Of a stretch of DNA of 64,000 nt, positions 12,829 to 22,482 are shown piece after piece. Positions within the stretch are counted from its first letter, which is position 1. Each line of letters begins with the position of its first letter. A program made the position numbers and the translations under genes. Source of the DNA: UBA4744 sp963707435. GTDB taxonomy: Bacteria; Actinomycetota; Acidimicrobiia; Spongiisociales; UBA4744. Below the pieces are notes generated by a model. It was not told the DNA's origin. It made no database searches and saw only the letters and a list, made by a program, of their open reading frames with translations. The stretch lies in the NCBI GenBank assembly GCA_963707435.1, contig CAVPPF010000002.1, positions 1 to 64,000 on the forward strand, in the 5' to 3' direction.

Positions 12829-12985
12829 CCGGGTGGTCGAAGCTCGACGATCGTCGGTCCCGGACAGCGACAGGTTGGGATTCTGCTCAACCCGGCAGCC
12901 GGTGCCCTGCTCAGGAGCTAGTCCGAAGGTGATCGTGGCGACCACCGCCTGAGGAGAACACCGTCGAAGCTTCGTCGAAAACCGA

Positions 12986-13315
12986 TCAAGCGCGGCTTCC
13001 GAGGAACAACTCGTGCATGCTGTCGGAGGAGCGGGCGGCCACAACGAGGTAGACGCCCAGGGCCAGATTTCCGGTCAGGACAAGTGCGATCCACCATGGA
13101 GCGGCCCGGGCGAAGGAGGCTTCCCGCCAACCGATCCAGGCGCCGGCAACGAGCAACCCTGAGGCAAGATCGGCCAGGGTCACCCGTCCCCACGGGTCGC
13201 CGGCCACGGTTCTCAATCCTTCGACGAACCCGCCGGAAACCATTCCGTAGGCGATGGCGATGATCATGACGGCGGCGGCGATACCGCCGACGAGGAGCGG
13301 AAATCTGGTTGTCAT
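12986..13315 (-). CDS. Small integral membrane protein (DUF1475-like)
   Basis: 109 residues with three predicted membrane helices: residues about 6-28, 45-63 and 72-92. The WGRVTLADLASGLLVAGAWIGWRE core is like DUF1475 proteins of unknown function. It lies downstream of the serine hydrolase gene on the same strand, separated by about 70 bases, so they may be co-transcribed. The 157 bases between this stop and the channel gene show nothing I recognise. Confidence 0.65.
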   Translation of the reverse strand: MTTRFPLLVGGIAAAVMIIAIAYGMVSGGFVEGLRTVAGDPWGRVTLADLASGLLVAGAWIGWREASFARAAPWWIALVLTGNLALGVYLVVAARSSDSMHELFLGSRA

Positions 13316-13387
13316 AGGGTTTCCTTGTCGATTGGCTCTTGTCTACGGCTCGAAGGGTCTCTGCGGATGGGCCGACCCGACCGGCCC

Positions 13388-14389
13388 CTATGTCGCAAGG
13401 CTGTCGAAAACGGCCCACGCCGGGCCGTCGAGCGGTGGGAAGAGTCCGGGGCCCGAGTTGCCACACGCGACGATTGCGTGCTTTAGGCCGGGATCGACTG
13501 CCAGGAAACTCGACGCCCCGTAGGTTCCACCGTTGTGCCATAACGCGGAACCGTTCCGTTTGGGATGGGAGCGGAGCATCCAGCCGAGGCTCCTGCTCCC
13601 GGATGGCAACCGGCTGCGATGAAACGGCTCGCGGGTCAATCTGAGGGCATCGCCGACGGAGCCCTCGGGCGGATCGAGGCAGGCTCCGGCAAAAACCAGG
13701 AGATCGTTGATCGTGGATCGCAGTCCCCCGGCTGCCTCGAGAGCGCCGAAGGTCCACGGTGGAGTGGGCCGCCCCTTGCGGAAGCCCGGCACGGTGTCGT
13801 TGCCTTCGCCGCAGCTTCCGATCCGGGTGGCGGTCATGTTCAGTGGTCCCAGGATGCGCTCCTCGATGAGTTCTGCGTACGGCCGGCCGGCGGCCCGGGC
13901 GAGGAGATGCCCGAGCAGACCCATCCCGTAGTTGGAGTAGCGGGGGCGCGTTCGGCGCGGGCGTCTGGTCTTTGGACCGAGGGCCGCAAACACGTCATTT
14001 TCGGTCAGCAGGGAGTAAGGGTCGTCGCTGCGTCTGGCGATCCGGTAGATGCTCGCCGGCAGCCGGGGGAGACCAGCGGTGTGGGTGGCGAGATCGGTCA
14101 GGGTCGGCTGCAGGCCTGAGGCTGGGAGTTGCCCGGCCACCTGGTCGGGGAGGTGAACGCCGATCGGATCCTCCAGTTTCACTTCGCCTCGAATCGACAT
14201 GTCGGCCAATAGGATCGAGGTGAAGACCTTGGTGATCGACCCGATCTCCCAGCACAAGGTCGCAGGATTGGGCTCGTCGGCGACGGTGCCGAGCGCCACG
14301 ACCTCAGCCTCGCCGTCCTTGAGGACGCCCACGACGATTGCCGGAACCTTGCGCAATGCGGCCGTGAATGCTTGGTGGACGTTTTCCAT
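13388..14389 (-). CDS. Beta-lactamase/serine hydrolase family protein (class C-like fold)
   Basis: 333 residues, intact. The three active-site motifs of the penicillin-binding-protein/class C beta-lactamase fold are visible: SxxK in EIGSITKVFTS (about residue 50), the Tyr motif RYSNYGMGLLGHLL (about residue 150), and HNGGT near the C-terminus in place of KTG. No signal peptide is apparent, so it is probably cytoplasmic. Members include esterases, D-aminopeptidases and peptidases; antibiotic resistance should not be assumed. Confidence 0.85.
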   Translation of the reverse strand: MENVHQAFTAALRKVPAIVVGVLKDGEAEVVALGTVADEPNPATLCWEIGSITKVFTSILLADMSIRGEVKLEDPIGVHLPDQVAGQLPASGLQPTLTDLATHTAGLPRLPASIYRIARRSDDPYSLLTENDVFAALGPKTRRPRRTRPRYSNYGMGLLGHLLARAAGRPYAELIEERILGPLNMTATRIGSCGEGNDTVPGFRKGRPTPPWTFGALEAAGGLRSTINDLLVFAGACLDPPEGSVGDALRLTREPFHRSRLPSGSRSLGWMLRSHPKRNGSALWHNGGTYGASSFLAVDPGLKHAIVACGNSGPGLFPPLDGPAWAVFDSLAT

Positions 14390-14620
14390 GATCGCGGCCG
14401 GACTCTACCGCGATCCATTGTTGGCGAGGTTCGGCGCCCGGGGTCGACAAGGCTGGAATGCCGGGTGGCTCGGAGACGTTATGAATCAAGTTATTCTCCA
14501 ACGCTCGAACTCGGCCCCGAAGTGGGCTTTTACGAAGAACCGATTCATGAAACGAACTGCGACAACCTCACCCGGCGAATGCATCATCCTGTCGTCCTGT
14601 GCCATGGGAGCTTCTGCGCG

Positions 14621-15487
14621 ATGACGACTGGTCTCGTCCTTGGCGCCGGCGGCGCTACCGCCTGGGTGTTTCACACCGGAGTTCTGGAGACGCTCCAGAC
14701 CGAAACCGGTTTGGATCCAACGGCGGTTGACATCATTGTCGGAACGTCGGCAGGCGCGGCCGTGGCGGCGACGTTACGTTCGGGGTTAGGTGTGGATGAG
14801 GTCTTCCGGGCGGCTACCAGGCCACCGGAGAGGCACGAGCAACGAGAGATGTTGTCCGAGTTGCGCAAGGCTCGCAAGACCTTGATTCCTCTGTCTGTGG
14901 GCCTCACCCGGGATGCTCTTCCGGGTGGGCGCGGGGCGACATTGGCGGTGGCCGGCCTCCTCCCGCCCGGGTTGTTCCCTACGTCGTTTCTGGCTTCGTT
15001 CCCGGGCATGGATCGCTTTGATCAGTGGCCGGACGGCCTGTGGGTACCGGCGACCAGGGCTGCGGACGGCGAAGTGGTCGTGTTCGGCAAGGATCGGACC
15101 GACGTTGCGGTTCACGCCGCCGTTGAAGCATCCTCTGCGGTTCCAGGCATGTTCCGACCGCGCGTCATCGACGGGGTGACGTATGTTGACGGAGGTGTCA
15201 CTTCGTCCACGCACGCGGATCTACTCGTCGACGCGGGGGTTGACCGGGTGTTCATTTCAGCACCGATGAGCAAGCCATCCCGACGCTTGTTCGCAACCAA
15301 CGCCCGGCAGCGACTGGTCGCAGAGGTAGCTGCCTTACGTGAAGCCGGGATCGAGACAATCGTCGTGCAACCGTCGGCGGAGGCTGTCGAGGCGGCTCGC
15401 GGGTTCCCGCGGCGAAACCCCGGTGCCGCTGCGGCCATCGTCCGACACGCCGTTCTCGCCACCCGTTTGGCCTTGTCGTCCGCTTAG
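14621..15487 (+). CDS. Patatin-like phospholipase/acyl hydrolase
   Basis: 288 residues. Begins with the oxyanion glycine loop GLVLGAGGATAWVFHTGVL, followed by the nucleophile elbow VGTSAGAA (Ser about residue 47) and the catalytic aspartate in VDGGVTSS. The ATG at 14621 opens the conserved domain directly. The 230 bases before it, after the divergent hydrolase start, hold no gene I recognise. Expected activity: cleavage of lipid acyl esters. No export signal is seen. Confidence 0.85.
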   Translation: MTTGLVLGAGGATAWVFHTGVLETLQTETGLDPTAVDIIVGTSAGAAVAATLRSGLGVDEVFRAATRPPERHEQREMLSELRKARKTLIPLSVGLTRDALPGGRGATLAVAGLLPPGLFPTSFLASFPGMDRFDQWPDGLWVPATRAADGEVVVFGKDRTDVAVHAAVEASSAVPGMFRPRVIDGVTYVDGGVTSSTHADLLVDAGVDRVFISAPMSKPSRRLFATNARQRLVAEVAALREAGIETIVVQPSAEAVEAARGFPRRNPGAAAAIVRHAVLATRLALSSA

Positions 15488-15521
15488 ATCGACCGCCCGG
15501 GCGCCGTGCAAACAACCGGAT

Positions 15522-16448
15522 CTAGTGCAACAAGACCCCGCCGGGCGAGTGGTCCTTCCGCATGGACTGCTGGTGACGCTCAACCAGGAACCACCACTGT
15601 TCTTTGACGCTCCGCTTGACCCCGTCGAGCATCTCTGGATCTGCAAGGAGCGGGGAGAAGCGACCCTGGAGTGAGAGATAGTCCTCGAGCGGGACCTCGG
15701 GTTCCGGCCAGTGCGTGATCCGGTACTCGCGGCCGTTGCGCACCTCGTACAGGGGGAATACGTGGGTCGAGACGGCCCTGCGCATGGCTTCGATTGCCTC
15801 GTCGGCCTCCAGCTTCCAGCCGGGCGGACACGCCGACAACAGATGAAGGAATCGCATGCCGCCCCGGGCCGCCAGGGCCGCCCGGACCTTCCGGGCGAGG
15901 TCGTCGGGATAGGCGACGGTGGCGGTCGCCGCGTAGGGGATGCGGTGGGCGGCCATGATCCCCATGATGTCCTTCTTCGGGCGCGGCTCGGGCCGCTCGT
16001 TGGGGGTCGTGGTCGTCCAGGTCCCGGCCGGGGTCGCCGAGGAGCGCTGGATCCCGGTGTTCATGTAGGCCTCGTTGTCGTAACAGATGAAGATGATGTC
16101 CTCATTGCGTTCCGCCGCTCCCGACAGAGCCTGCAGACCGATATCGAAGGTGCCGCCGTCGCCGGCCCAGGCGATCACGGTCGTGTCCTTGCCGAGCGTC
16201 TGCTTGGCGGCTTTGATCCCGGCCGCGACGACCGCGGCGGTCTCAAAGGCCGTGTGGAACACCGGAATGTTGAGCGAATGTACCGGCCAGGGACCGTCGA
16301 TGATCGACCAGCAGCAAGCCGGGAGCACCGCGATTGCATCGTTCCCGACCTCTTTGAGCACCATCCGCATCGACAGGGCTCCGCCGCACCCCTGACAGCC
16401 GAGCGTCCCGGGATCCATGAATTCTGCCTCGGGCACCACCCACCTCAT
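15522..16448 (-). CDS. porB: 2-oxoacid:ferredoxin oxidoreductase, beta subunit (TPP-binding)
   Basis: 308 residues, PorB/VorB-type. It has the TPP/Mg2+ pattern AWAGDGGTFDIGLQAL with FICYDNEAYMNTG, and Cys residues in GCQGCGGALSMR expected to bind a [4Fe-4S] cluster. The start overlaps the stop of the alpha gene by 4 bases (ATGA), so it is translationally coupled. With the other three genes it forms a complete complex that decarboxylates a 2-oxoacid (pyruvate, or branched-chain 2-oxoacids) with CoA and ferredoxin. The substrate cannot be fixed from sequence alone, so the symbol is tentative. Confidence 0.85.
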   Translation of the reverse strand: MRWVVPEAEFMDPGTLGCQGCGGALSMRMVLKEVGNDAIAVLPACCWSIIDGPWPVHSLNIPVFHTAFETAAVVAAGIKAAKQTLGKDTTVIAWAGDGGTFDIGLQALSGAAERNEDIIFICYDNEAYMNTGIQRSSATPAGTWTTTTPNERPEPRPKKDIMGIMAAHRIPYAATATVAYPDDLARKVRAALAARGGMRFLHLLSACPPGWKLEADEAIEAMRRAVSTHVFPLYEVRNGREYRITHWPEPEVPLEDYLSLQGRFSPLLADPEMLDGVKRSVKEQWWFLVERHQQSMRKDHSPGGVLLH

Positions 16449-17668
16449 CCGGCCACCTCCAGGGGCTCCAACCGGTTGATCCTGGAGTCGGACCGAACCG
16501 GCCCGATCGGCAGCCCTTTCACCCCCACGAAGAGGGCCAGTTCGGGGACGTCCCGGGCAATCAGGTCGTCGACGACTTCGGTCACCGTCTCCACGCGAAC
16601 GTCTCGTCCGCCGAGGCCGACCACGTAGCCGTACACCGGCGGGGCGTCGGCCTGACCGGCGAGAGCGGAACGGATCTCTTCCGCGAACACCCCGGAATGG
16701 CCGGGGCTCATGTTCCGGTCGAGGACCGCCACCTTGCGGCGGCCGGCCAGGAGGCGCCGCACCTCCGCAACCGGGAAAGGCCGGAAGGCGACCATGCGCA
16801 GCAGTCCCGCCTTGATGCCCTGCTCCCTGAGCTGTTTGACGGCCTGGCGCACATTGGACGTCATCGCTCCGGCCGACACGATGACGAGGTCGGCGTCGTC
16901 GAGCAGGTAGGTCTCCACGGGTGCGTACTTGCGTCCCAGTGCAGCCTCGAACTCCTCGCCTGCCTCGACGAGCAGCCGCCCCGCCCGCTCCATGCTCTCG
17001 AAGATCTTGTAGCGCAGCTCGAAGTAGTGATCGCGGTTCACCAAACCGCCGTAGGCGCGAGGTTCGGCAGGATCGAGGTCGTAGATCGGTTCAAACCGCG
17101 GCAGGTAGGCGTCCACCGCGTCTTGATCGTGGACGATGAGCGGCTCGGCGGTGTGGGAGAGGATGAAGGCATCCATGGACACCATTCCGGGCAGGTAGAC
17201 CTGCTCGGCCACCCGGTACATCCAGATGACGAAATCCTGGGCTTCCTGGACGTTCTCGGCAAACAGGATCATCCATCCGACATCCCGCTGCGACATGATG
17301 TCGGTCTGGTCGCTCCAGATCGACCAGCCGGGTGCCATGGCCCGGCTGACATTGGTGAGCACGATCGGCAGGCGAGCGCCGACCGCCCAGTGCAGCATTT
17401 CGTGCATGAGCGCAAGGCCCTGGCCGCTGGTGGCCGTGTACGCCCGCGCCCCGGCTGCGGAAGCTCCCACACAGGCCGCCATGGCGGAGTGCTCGGACTC
17501 GACGGTGATGAACTTGGCGGCCAGCCGTCCCGACGCGGTCAGCTCGGACAGCAACTCGACGATCATCGTCTGCGGGGTGATGGGATAGGCGGAGATCACC
17601 TCGGCCCGGGAGAGCATCGCTCCGTAGGCGGCGGCATGGTTGCCGGTGAGAAGGAGCCGCTCAGACAT
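16445..17668 (-). CDS. porA: 2-oxoacid:ferredoxin oxidoreductase, alpha subunit
   Basis: 407 residues. Pyrimidine-binding half (ISAYPITPQTMIVELLSE, the conserved YPITPST-like loop; FITVESEHSAMAACVGASAAG; ATSGQGLALMHEML) followed by the transketolase C-like domain (LVIVSAGAMTSNVRQAVKQL, AVLDRNMSPGHSG). Length is normal for the family. It overlaps the FAD/Fe-S gene upstream by 8 bases and the beta gene downstream by 4. Intact. Confidence 0.87.
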   Translation of the reverse strand: MSERLLLTGNHAAAYGAMLSRAEVISAYPITPQTMIVELLSELTASGRLAAKFITVESEHSAMAACVGASAAGARAYTATSGQGLALMHEMLHWAVGARLPIVLTNVSRAMAPGWSIWSDQTDIMSQRDVGWMILFAENVQEAQDFVIWMYRVAEQVYLPGMVSMDAFILSHTAEPLIVHDQDAVDAYLPRFEPIYDLDPAEPRAYGGLVNRDHYFELRYKIFESMERAGRLLVEAGEEFEAALGRKYAPVETYLLDDADLVIVSAGAMTSNVRQAVKQLREQGIKAGLLRMVAFRPFPVAEVRRLLAGRRKVAVLDRNMSPGHSGVFAEEIRSALAGQADAPPVYGYVVGLGGRDVRVETVTEVVDDLIARDVPELALFVGVKGLPIGPVRSDSRINRLEPLEVAG

Positions 17669-19320
17669 GGCTCACCTCGCGCTCGTTGACCAGGATCATG
17701 GCGTGGCCGGGACATTCGGCTACGCAGATGCCGCACCCCTTGCAGAACTCGTAGTCGATCACCGGGCCGTCGTCCCAGGTGATGGCCCCGTCCGGGCAGA
17801 AGACGAAGCACGTGCCGCAGGCGTTGCAATACCCGCACGACATACAGCGCTCGATCTCGCGCAGAACCTCGGCCTCGGTCACGGTTACGGATTCCTCAGC
17901 GAACGGTGCGGCCGCCGGGGCTGGATGGTCGGCGGCCCGTTGATGATGGGGGAGGTAGGTCGGGTTCACCTCCGCCGAGCCGACGACCTCAGCCGGGTCG
18001 TCCTCGGGCCAGCGATCATCAAAGCCGAGCTGATGGTCGATCGCGCGGGCGGCTCGACGGCCGGCCACGATCGCCTCGATCACCGTGGCGGGACCCGTGG
18101 CCAGGTCACCGCCCGCATAGACGAGTGGATCCTTCGTCGCGCCATCCCGGGCCAGCGTCAACCAGCCGTCGGGATCCTTGAGCCGGTCCGGGAAGGGTTT
18201 CGTGTCGGCGGTTTCGCCGGTGGCGGAAAAGACCCCGTCGAAGCGGAGCGTTTCCGTCACCCCGGTTGGTTCGGGACGGCGCCGCCCCGACTCGTCCGGA
18301 TCGCCGAGCTGCATGGTCTCGACCGTCACGGCCAGTTCGCCTTGTTCTTTGACGACCGACCGCGGCTGGGTGAGCCACCGGAAGTCCACGCCGTCGGCGA
18401 CGGCATGTTCGTACTCTTCGCGGATCGCAGGCATTTCTGCAGCCGTTCGCCGGTAGAGGACGGTGACCTCGGGCGCCCAACTTTCCCAGCACCCGGGCGA
18501 CGTCCATGGCCGTGTTGCCGCCGCCGATCACCGCGCAACGTTTTCCGGGGAGCGTTGCCTCGCCGCGGTTGACCTCGCCGAGGAAGGCCAGCCCGGGTTC
18601 CAGCAACGATTCACCCTCGATACCCACGGCTCGCTCCCGGCCCGCCCCGGTAGCGACGAAGACGGCGGAAAAGGAGTCCTCGAGATCTTCGAGCGTCAGG
18701 TCGGTTCCCAGCGCAACTGCGGTGCGAAACTCGATACCCATTGCTTCGAGGCGGTGGAGCTCGGCATCCACGATCGGTGTGGGGAGCCGGTAGTCGGGGA
18801 TCCCGTAGCGGAGAATCCCGCCGGCGAGCTCCCGACGGTCGAACACCGTGACCTGATGGCCGGACCGGCGCAGGTAGAACGCCGCCGACAGGCCGGCCGG
18901 TCCACCCCCGACCACGGCCATGCGCTTGCCGGTCTCCGTGAACGGGACGGGATGGGGAAGGTGTGCCGTTTCGTCGCCCAACCAGCGCTCGATCGAGCGA
19001 ATGGAAACCGGATCCTGACCGGTCTTCTCCTCGAGATTGCACCCGTGCTCGCAGAAGTGCGGACAGACCCGGCCCGTGATTCTCGGGAACGGATTACGAG
19101 CGGTGATCGCTGCAAACGCCTCTTCGAGCCGGCCCTCTTTGATCTCGGTCAGATAGGCCGGGATGCCGATTCCGGCCGGGCAGGCTGCGCTGCACGGGGC
19201 GGAACGCTCGGCGAGGATCGGCCGGACGCTCCGCCAGGCTCCGGTCTTCAGCATCGTGCGGGTCGAAGCCAGCGAGACGGGGATCTCGGGGTAGTCGTCG
19301 ACGTGGTTCAGCCTGGTCAC
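17661..19320 (-). CDS. FAD/NAD(P)-dependent glutamate-synthase-like subunit with C-terminal 2x[4Fe-4S] ferredoxin domain (one frameshift)
   Basis: About 553 residues. N-terminal Fe-S domain of the GltB-small-chain/DPYD type (CSAACPAGIGIP, CPHFCEHGC). FAD site AVVGGGPAGLSAAFYLRR, second dinucleotide site AVIGGGNTAMDVARVLGKLGA, then the FAD-closing motif VYAGGDLATGPATV. The C-terminus carries two [4Fe-4S] motifs, CMSCGYCNACGTC...CP and CKGCGICVAEC...H. One frameshift near 18465 splits it, with conserved sequence on both sides. Lying between the gamma and alpha genes and overlapping both, it replaces the small delta ferredoxin subunit of a PorABGD enzyme. It likely passes electrons between the complex, ferredoxin and NAD(P)H. 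Confidence 0.82.
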
Positions 19321-19883
19321 ACAACCACCCCCAGCACGACTTGATCGTGAGCTTCCCGGGCGGCCGCCTGGTTCTCGGCTGCTTTGACCGGCACCTCGAG
19401 CTCGATCGCGGCGAGAAGGTCGTCGAGCGTCACGATCCCGGTGGCTCGGACGAAGGCTCCGAGGATCGACGTGTTGACCACCGGCTGGGCGGCGGAGCCG
19501 AGTCCGTGCTGCAGGGCGATGGCGGAGGCATCGACGGTGGCGACCCGAACGGCAGCGTCAATGCTCAACTGCTCCGGGGTATCCGGGGTGTTGACCACAA
19601 CCCATCCGCCGGGCCGGAGACCGGCCAGCGGGTTGGCGGAGTCGAGCAGGGTGGCATCGAGCACGAGGATGTGGTGGGGCTCACGGATGTCCTGGCGGAC
19701 GAAGAACTCGTCGCCCGGTTCGGCAATCCTGGCAAAGGCAACCACCGGGGCACCCCGGCGCTCGACCCCGTAGTCGGGATAACTCTGGACGTACCGGCCG
19801 GTCAGAAACGCGGCATGGGCGAGGGTCTTCGAGGCGACTACTGCGCCTTGTCCTCCACGGCCGTGTATCCGCAGTTCGATCAT
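19317..19883 (-). CDS. porG: 2-oxoacid:ferredoxin oxidoreductase, gamma subunit
   Basis: 188 residues, PorG family. Recognised from IHGRGGQGAVVASKTLAHAA, YPDYGVERRGAPVVAF and VDASAIALQHGLGSAAQPVVNT. First gene of a four-gene overlapping set (gamma, FAD/Fe-S, alpha, beta), so the promoter should lie between here and the hairpin at 20013-20044. The start ATG at 19883 directly opens the conserved domain. Confidence 0.87.
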   Translation of the reverse strand: MIELRIHGRGGQGAVVASKTLAHAAFLTGRYVQSYPDYGVERRGAPVVAFARIAEPGDEFFVRQDIREPHHILVLDATLLDSANPLAGLRPGGWVVVNTPDTPEQLSIDAAVRVATVDASAIALQHGLGSAAQPVVNTSILGAFVRATGIVTLDDLLAAIELEVPVKAAENQAAAREAHDQVVLGVVV

Positions 19884-20012
19884 CTTGTGGACTCAAGACT
19901 GTCGCGCAGAGGGGTCCGAAGGTAGGGGCCGAATGGACCTTCCCCGGGGGACTCTCCGCCCTTTCTCGGCGTTTCCGGCGAGGGCAAGCCTTACGTTCTG
20001 GGTCACGGGCGA

Positions 20013-20044
20013 GGGCCGCTCCCATCTGATAGGGGGAGCGGCCC
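20013..20044. terminator. Strong GC hairpin between the secreted protein gene and the por operon
   Basis: An 11-bp perfect inverted repeat (GGGCCGCTCCC / GGGAGCGGCCC) with a 10-base loop, 70 bases after the stop of the minus-strand gene ending at 20115. It likely ends that transcript. No clear U-tract follows on the minus strand, so this is inferred from position and stem strength. Confidence 0.5.
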
Positions 20045-20114
20045 AACTGTCCCCAGGCGATCGTCAGAGTCCCGGGTCAGGGGTCGCCCCGGGTCGCCCG
20101 ACGCTTCGGGACCC

Positions 20115-20636
20115 TCAGTAGTTGATCGTTCCGGTCAGGGTTGCCGTCCATTGCCAGGGAACGGTGAAGTCCATGCACGCAAACACGGCATCTTCATCGT
20201 TCCAGTCTGCAGGTTCGCACCAGAAGACCGGTATCACGTCGTAGTGGACGAGCACTTCCCCTACTGCGTTGGCGAACCTACCGGTTCCGCCGTCGAAGGT
20301 GATCGGGCTGCCTGCATCGATGCCCGGGTAGTCGTAGTAGCCGTGGAGCTCATCCCCGTTGGCCGCGATGAGGGTCATCTCACCGTCGTTGACGGTGTCG
20401 TTATCGGGACAGTGGGTCCAGTCGGCCTTGACGCTGCCCATGTGGGTGGCCTTGCCGGTTGCGTCGGTGACTGTCGTTACGTTCCCACACCTCCCGGGGA
20501 ACTCCCAACTGGCCTCCCCGGTCAGGGTGGCTTTGAATGGCCGTTCGATCCCGCCCGGCTTGGCGGACACGGCCGGTATCACCATCAGGACGATGAGCGC
20601 TACGACGAGCATGCCGATCGACGATCGTTTCAGCAC
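20115..20636 (-). CDS. Secreted beta-rich protein of unknown function (allene-oxide-cyclase-barrel-like)
   Basis: 173 residues with a clear signal peptide (positively charged start, hydrophobic stretch SIGMLVVALIVLMVIPAVSA, cleavage after AxA). The mature part is beta-rich. GSPITFDGGTGRFANAVGEV looks like the strand-turn pattern of small lipocalin/allene-oxide-cyclase-like barrels found in secreted bacterial proteins. Four cysteines could form disulfides. A GGAGGCC sits just upstream of the start. Function unknown; the family assignment is tentative. Confidence 0.6.
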   Translation of the reverse strand: MLKRSSIGMLVVALIVLMVIPAVSAKPGGIERPFKATLTGEASWEFPGRCGNVTTVTDATGKATHMGSVKADWTHCPDNDTVNDGEMTLIAANGDELHGYYDYPGIDAGSPITFDGGTGRFANAVGEVLVHYDVIPVFWCEPADWNDEDAVFACMDFTVPWQWTATLTGTINY

Positions 20637-20742
20637 GGTGGCCTCCTTTCTTCACTCCTGATCTTCAGACATTTCGATCCAGGATGGATCCAGGAATAAG
20701 CCAGACCCGGACGCGATAGAGTCGGCGTTGAGGCGATCGTCT

Positions 20743-21964
20743 ATGCGGTTCGAAATCCTTGGCCCGCTCAGGGTCTTCGACGGCGACACCGCGCTCGACG
20801 TTGGCGGACCCCGTCAACAACGGGTGCTGGCTTTGTTCCTCGCCGCGGCTCCCGACCCGCTCAGCGTTGACCGACTGGTGGATGAGGTTTGGGGTGAGCG
20901 GTCCCCTCCACGCACCGGGGGAGGTTCGATATCGGGTTCCGCCGATGAGTATTCCCTTGGGTCGAGACCTGTACGGTTTTTCAGATGCCGAGCGGCTCTT
21001 CACAGAGCGTTCCAGCCACATCGACGAGGGCTTCTCGGCGACCGATGAGGTGGCTGCCGATATTGCTGAAATCTGTCGAACTCTCGAGGGATTACCGCTG
21101 GCGATTGAGATGGCCGCCGGCCGGGTTACGGCGATGAGCCCCGCCCAGATCGCCGTCCGCTTGACCGACCGTCTGCGGTTTCTCGTCGGCGGAGGGCAGG
21201 CGGATCCACGCCACCGCAGCCTGGCGGCCGCGATCGACTGGAGCTACGACTTGCTGACACCCGGGCAGCGAGCGCTGTTCAACCGGCTCTCGATATTCGC
21301 CGGATCGTTTGACCTTTCAGCGGCCGAAGCTATTGCGTCGGTTGGAGCCAACGACACCGCAGGTGTGGTCGACGATATCGCGGCGCTCGTTGACGCCTCC
21401 ATGCTTACGTGTGAACGTCCCGGCGACGGAACCGTCCGATATCGATTGCTCGACACGCTGCGCGAGCACGGTCGAGCGAAGCTGCTCGAACACGGCGAAA
21501 CCGACGTTATTGCCCGGCTCCATAGCCGGCACTTCCTTGGTCTCGTTGAGCGGTCGGCCGACCTCCGTTTCACGCCCGATCATCCCGCCGCGATGGTGGA
21601 GATCGACGCAGCCAACGACGACCTTCTCGCGGCGCTGGATTGGTCGCTCGATCACGATCCTCGCCGCATCACCCTCATGGCGGCACCAGGCTTGGCGGGG
21701 TACTGGTTCTGGCGTGGGGATCCGCTGCATGCCTACCGGTATGGCAAACGCCTGCTCGACGGAGCGCGCTTGCGGCGCGGCGCGACGCTTGCCGCCGCTC
21801 ATGTCTGCGTCGGCTTCGGTGCCCAACTCGTCGGTGACTTCGCCGGGGCGGCTGAGGCTATGGGCAGAGCCCTGGAGATTCTCGAACAGGACGACGATTG
21901 GAAGCTGCTCGAAGGTTGCGCTGCGGTCCGACCCTATCGAGCCGACCGACGCTGGAGGCGGTAG
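20743..21964 (+). pseudogene. Decayed BTAD/AfsR-type transcriptional regulator (internal deletion and truncation)
   Basis: Begins like an intact SARP/AfsR winged-helix domain (MRFEILGPLRVFDGDTAL, VDRLVDEVWGER). After about 55 codons it jumps, with a frame change near 20900-20930, to the late NB-ARC region (RYRVPPMSIP, ICRTLEGLPLAIEMAAGRVTA, AAIDWSYDLLTPGQRALF). The rest of the DNA-binding region, any BTAD domain, and Walker A and B are missing. The C-terminal TPR part stops at about residue 400, shortly into the repeats, and overlaps the end of the small membrane-protein gene on the other strand. A functional regulator is unlikely. The related protein at 6241-9249 shows what the NB-ARC/TPR part should look like. 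Confidence 0.75.
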
Positions 21965-22182
21965 GCGATGATCACCCCGAGGACGGGTCCGGCTGCCAGG
22001 ATCGCCACGGTCACGATGCCGAGGAAGATGCTCGCTTCAAAGATCTCGGGCAGGCTCGCCTCGTACCCCTGGTCGACGCCTGCCGTGATCACCACGTTCA
22101 CGGCGATGATGGCGCCGACCGCGAACCCCAGGATGGCGCCGATGGCGCCGTTGGCTACTCGTTTTACCACCGGTGATTTCAT
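21934..22182 (-). CDS. Small membrane protein
   Basis: 82 residues with two predicted membrane helices (GAIGAILGFAVGAIIAVNVVI, and LGIVTVAILAAGPVLGVIIAY), the first rich in small residues. The ATG at 22182 has GAGG about 8 bases upstream; a TTG at 22200 is an alternative start. The 3' end overlaps the decayed regulator on the other strand by about 30 bases. Function unknown. Confidence 0.55.
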   Translation of the reverse strand: MKSPVVKRVANGAIGAILGFAVGAIIAVNVVITAGVDQGYEASLPEIFEASIFLGIVTVAILAAGPVLGVIIAYRLQRRSAR

Positions 22183-22482
22183 ATGCTCAGCCTCGCGCAA
22201 CGACCCGCCGTGGCGATAGAGACTTTCTTCCCGCCGTGCGAGGCAGTCGGCACCATCTCATCGACAACCACCTCGCAAAGGGCCGGATCCGTGCTAACGT
22301 TCCGTGGCCGCACCGGTTGGAGGCCAGCGAACATTCGCTTCTCCGGTGATTCAAGGCTCAGTTACTCACCCGGTTGGACCGCCTCTTCGGCCGAATCTCG
22401 ATCCCAGCGCACTGGATACCGCACGGTCGAGCGAGATATCGGCATATCCAACTATCGGTCCCACACGGGGCCAGGAGTCAAC

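Noticed and set aside
16087..17689. Plus-strand open frames over porA/porB
   Set aside because: No conserved features; the minus-strand subunits are complete and overlapping.
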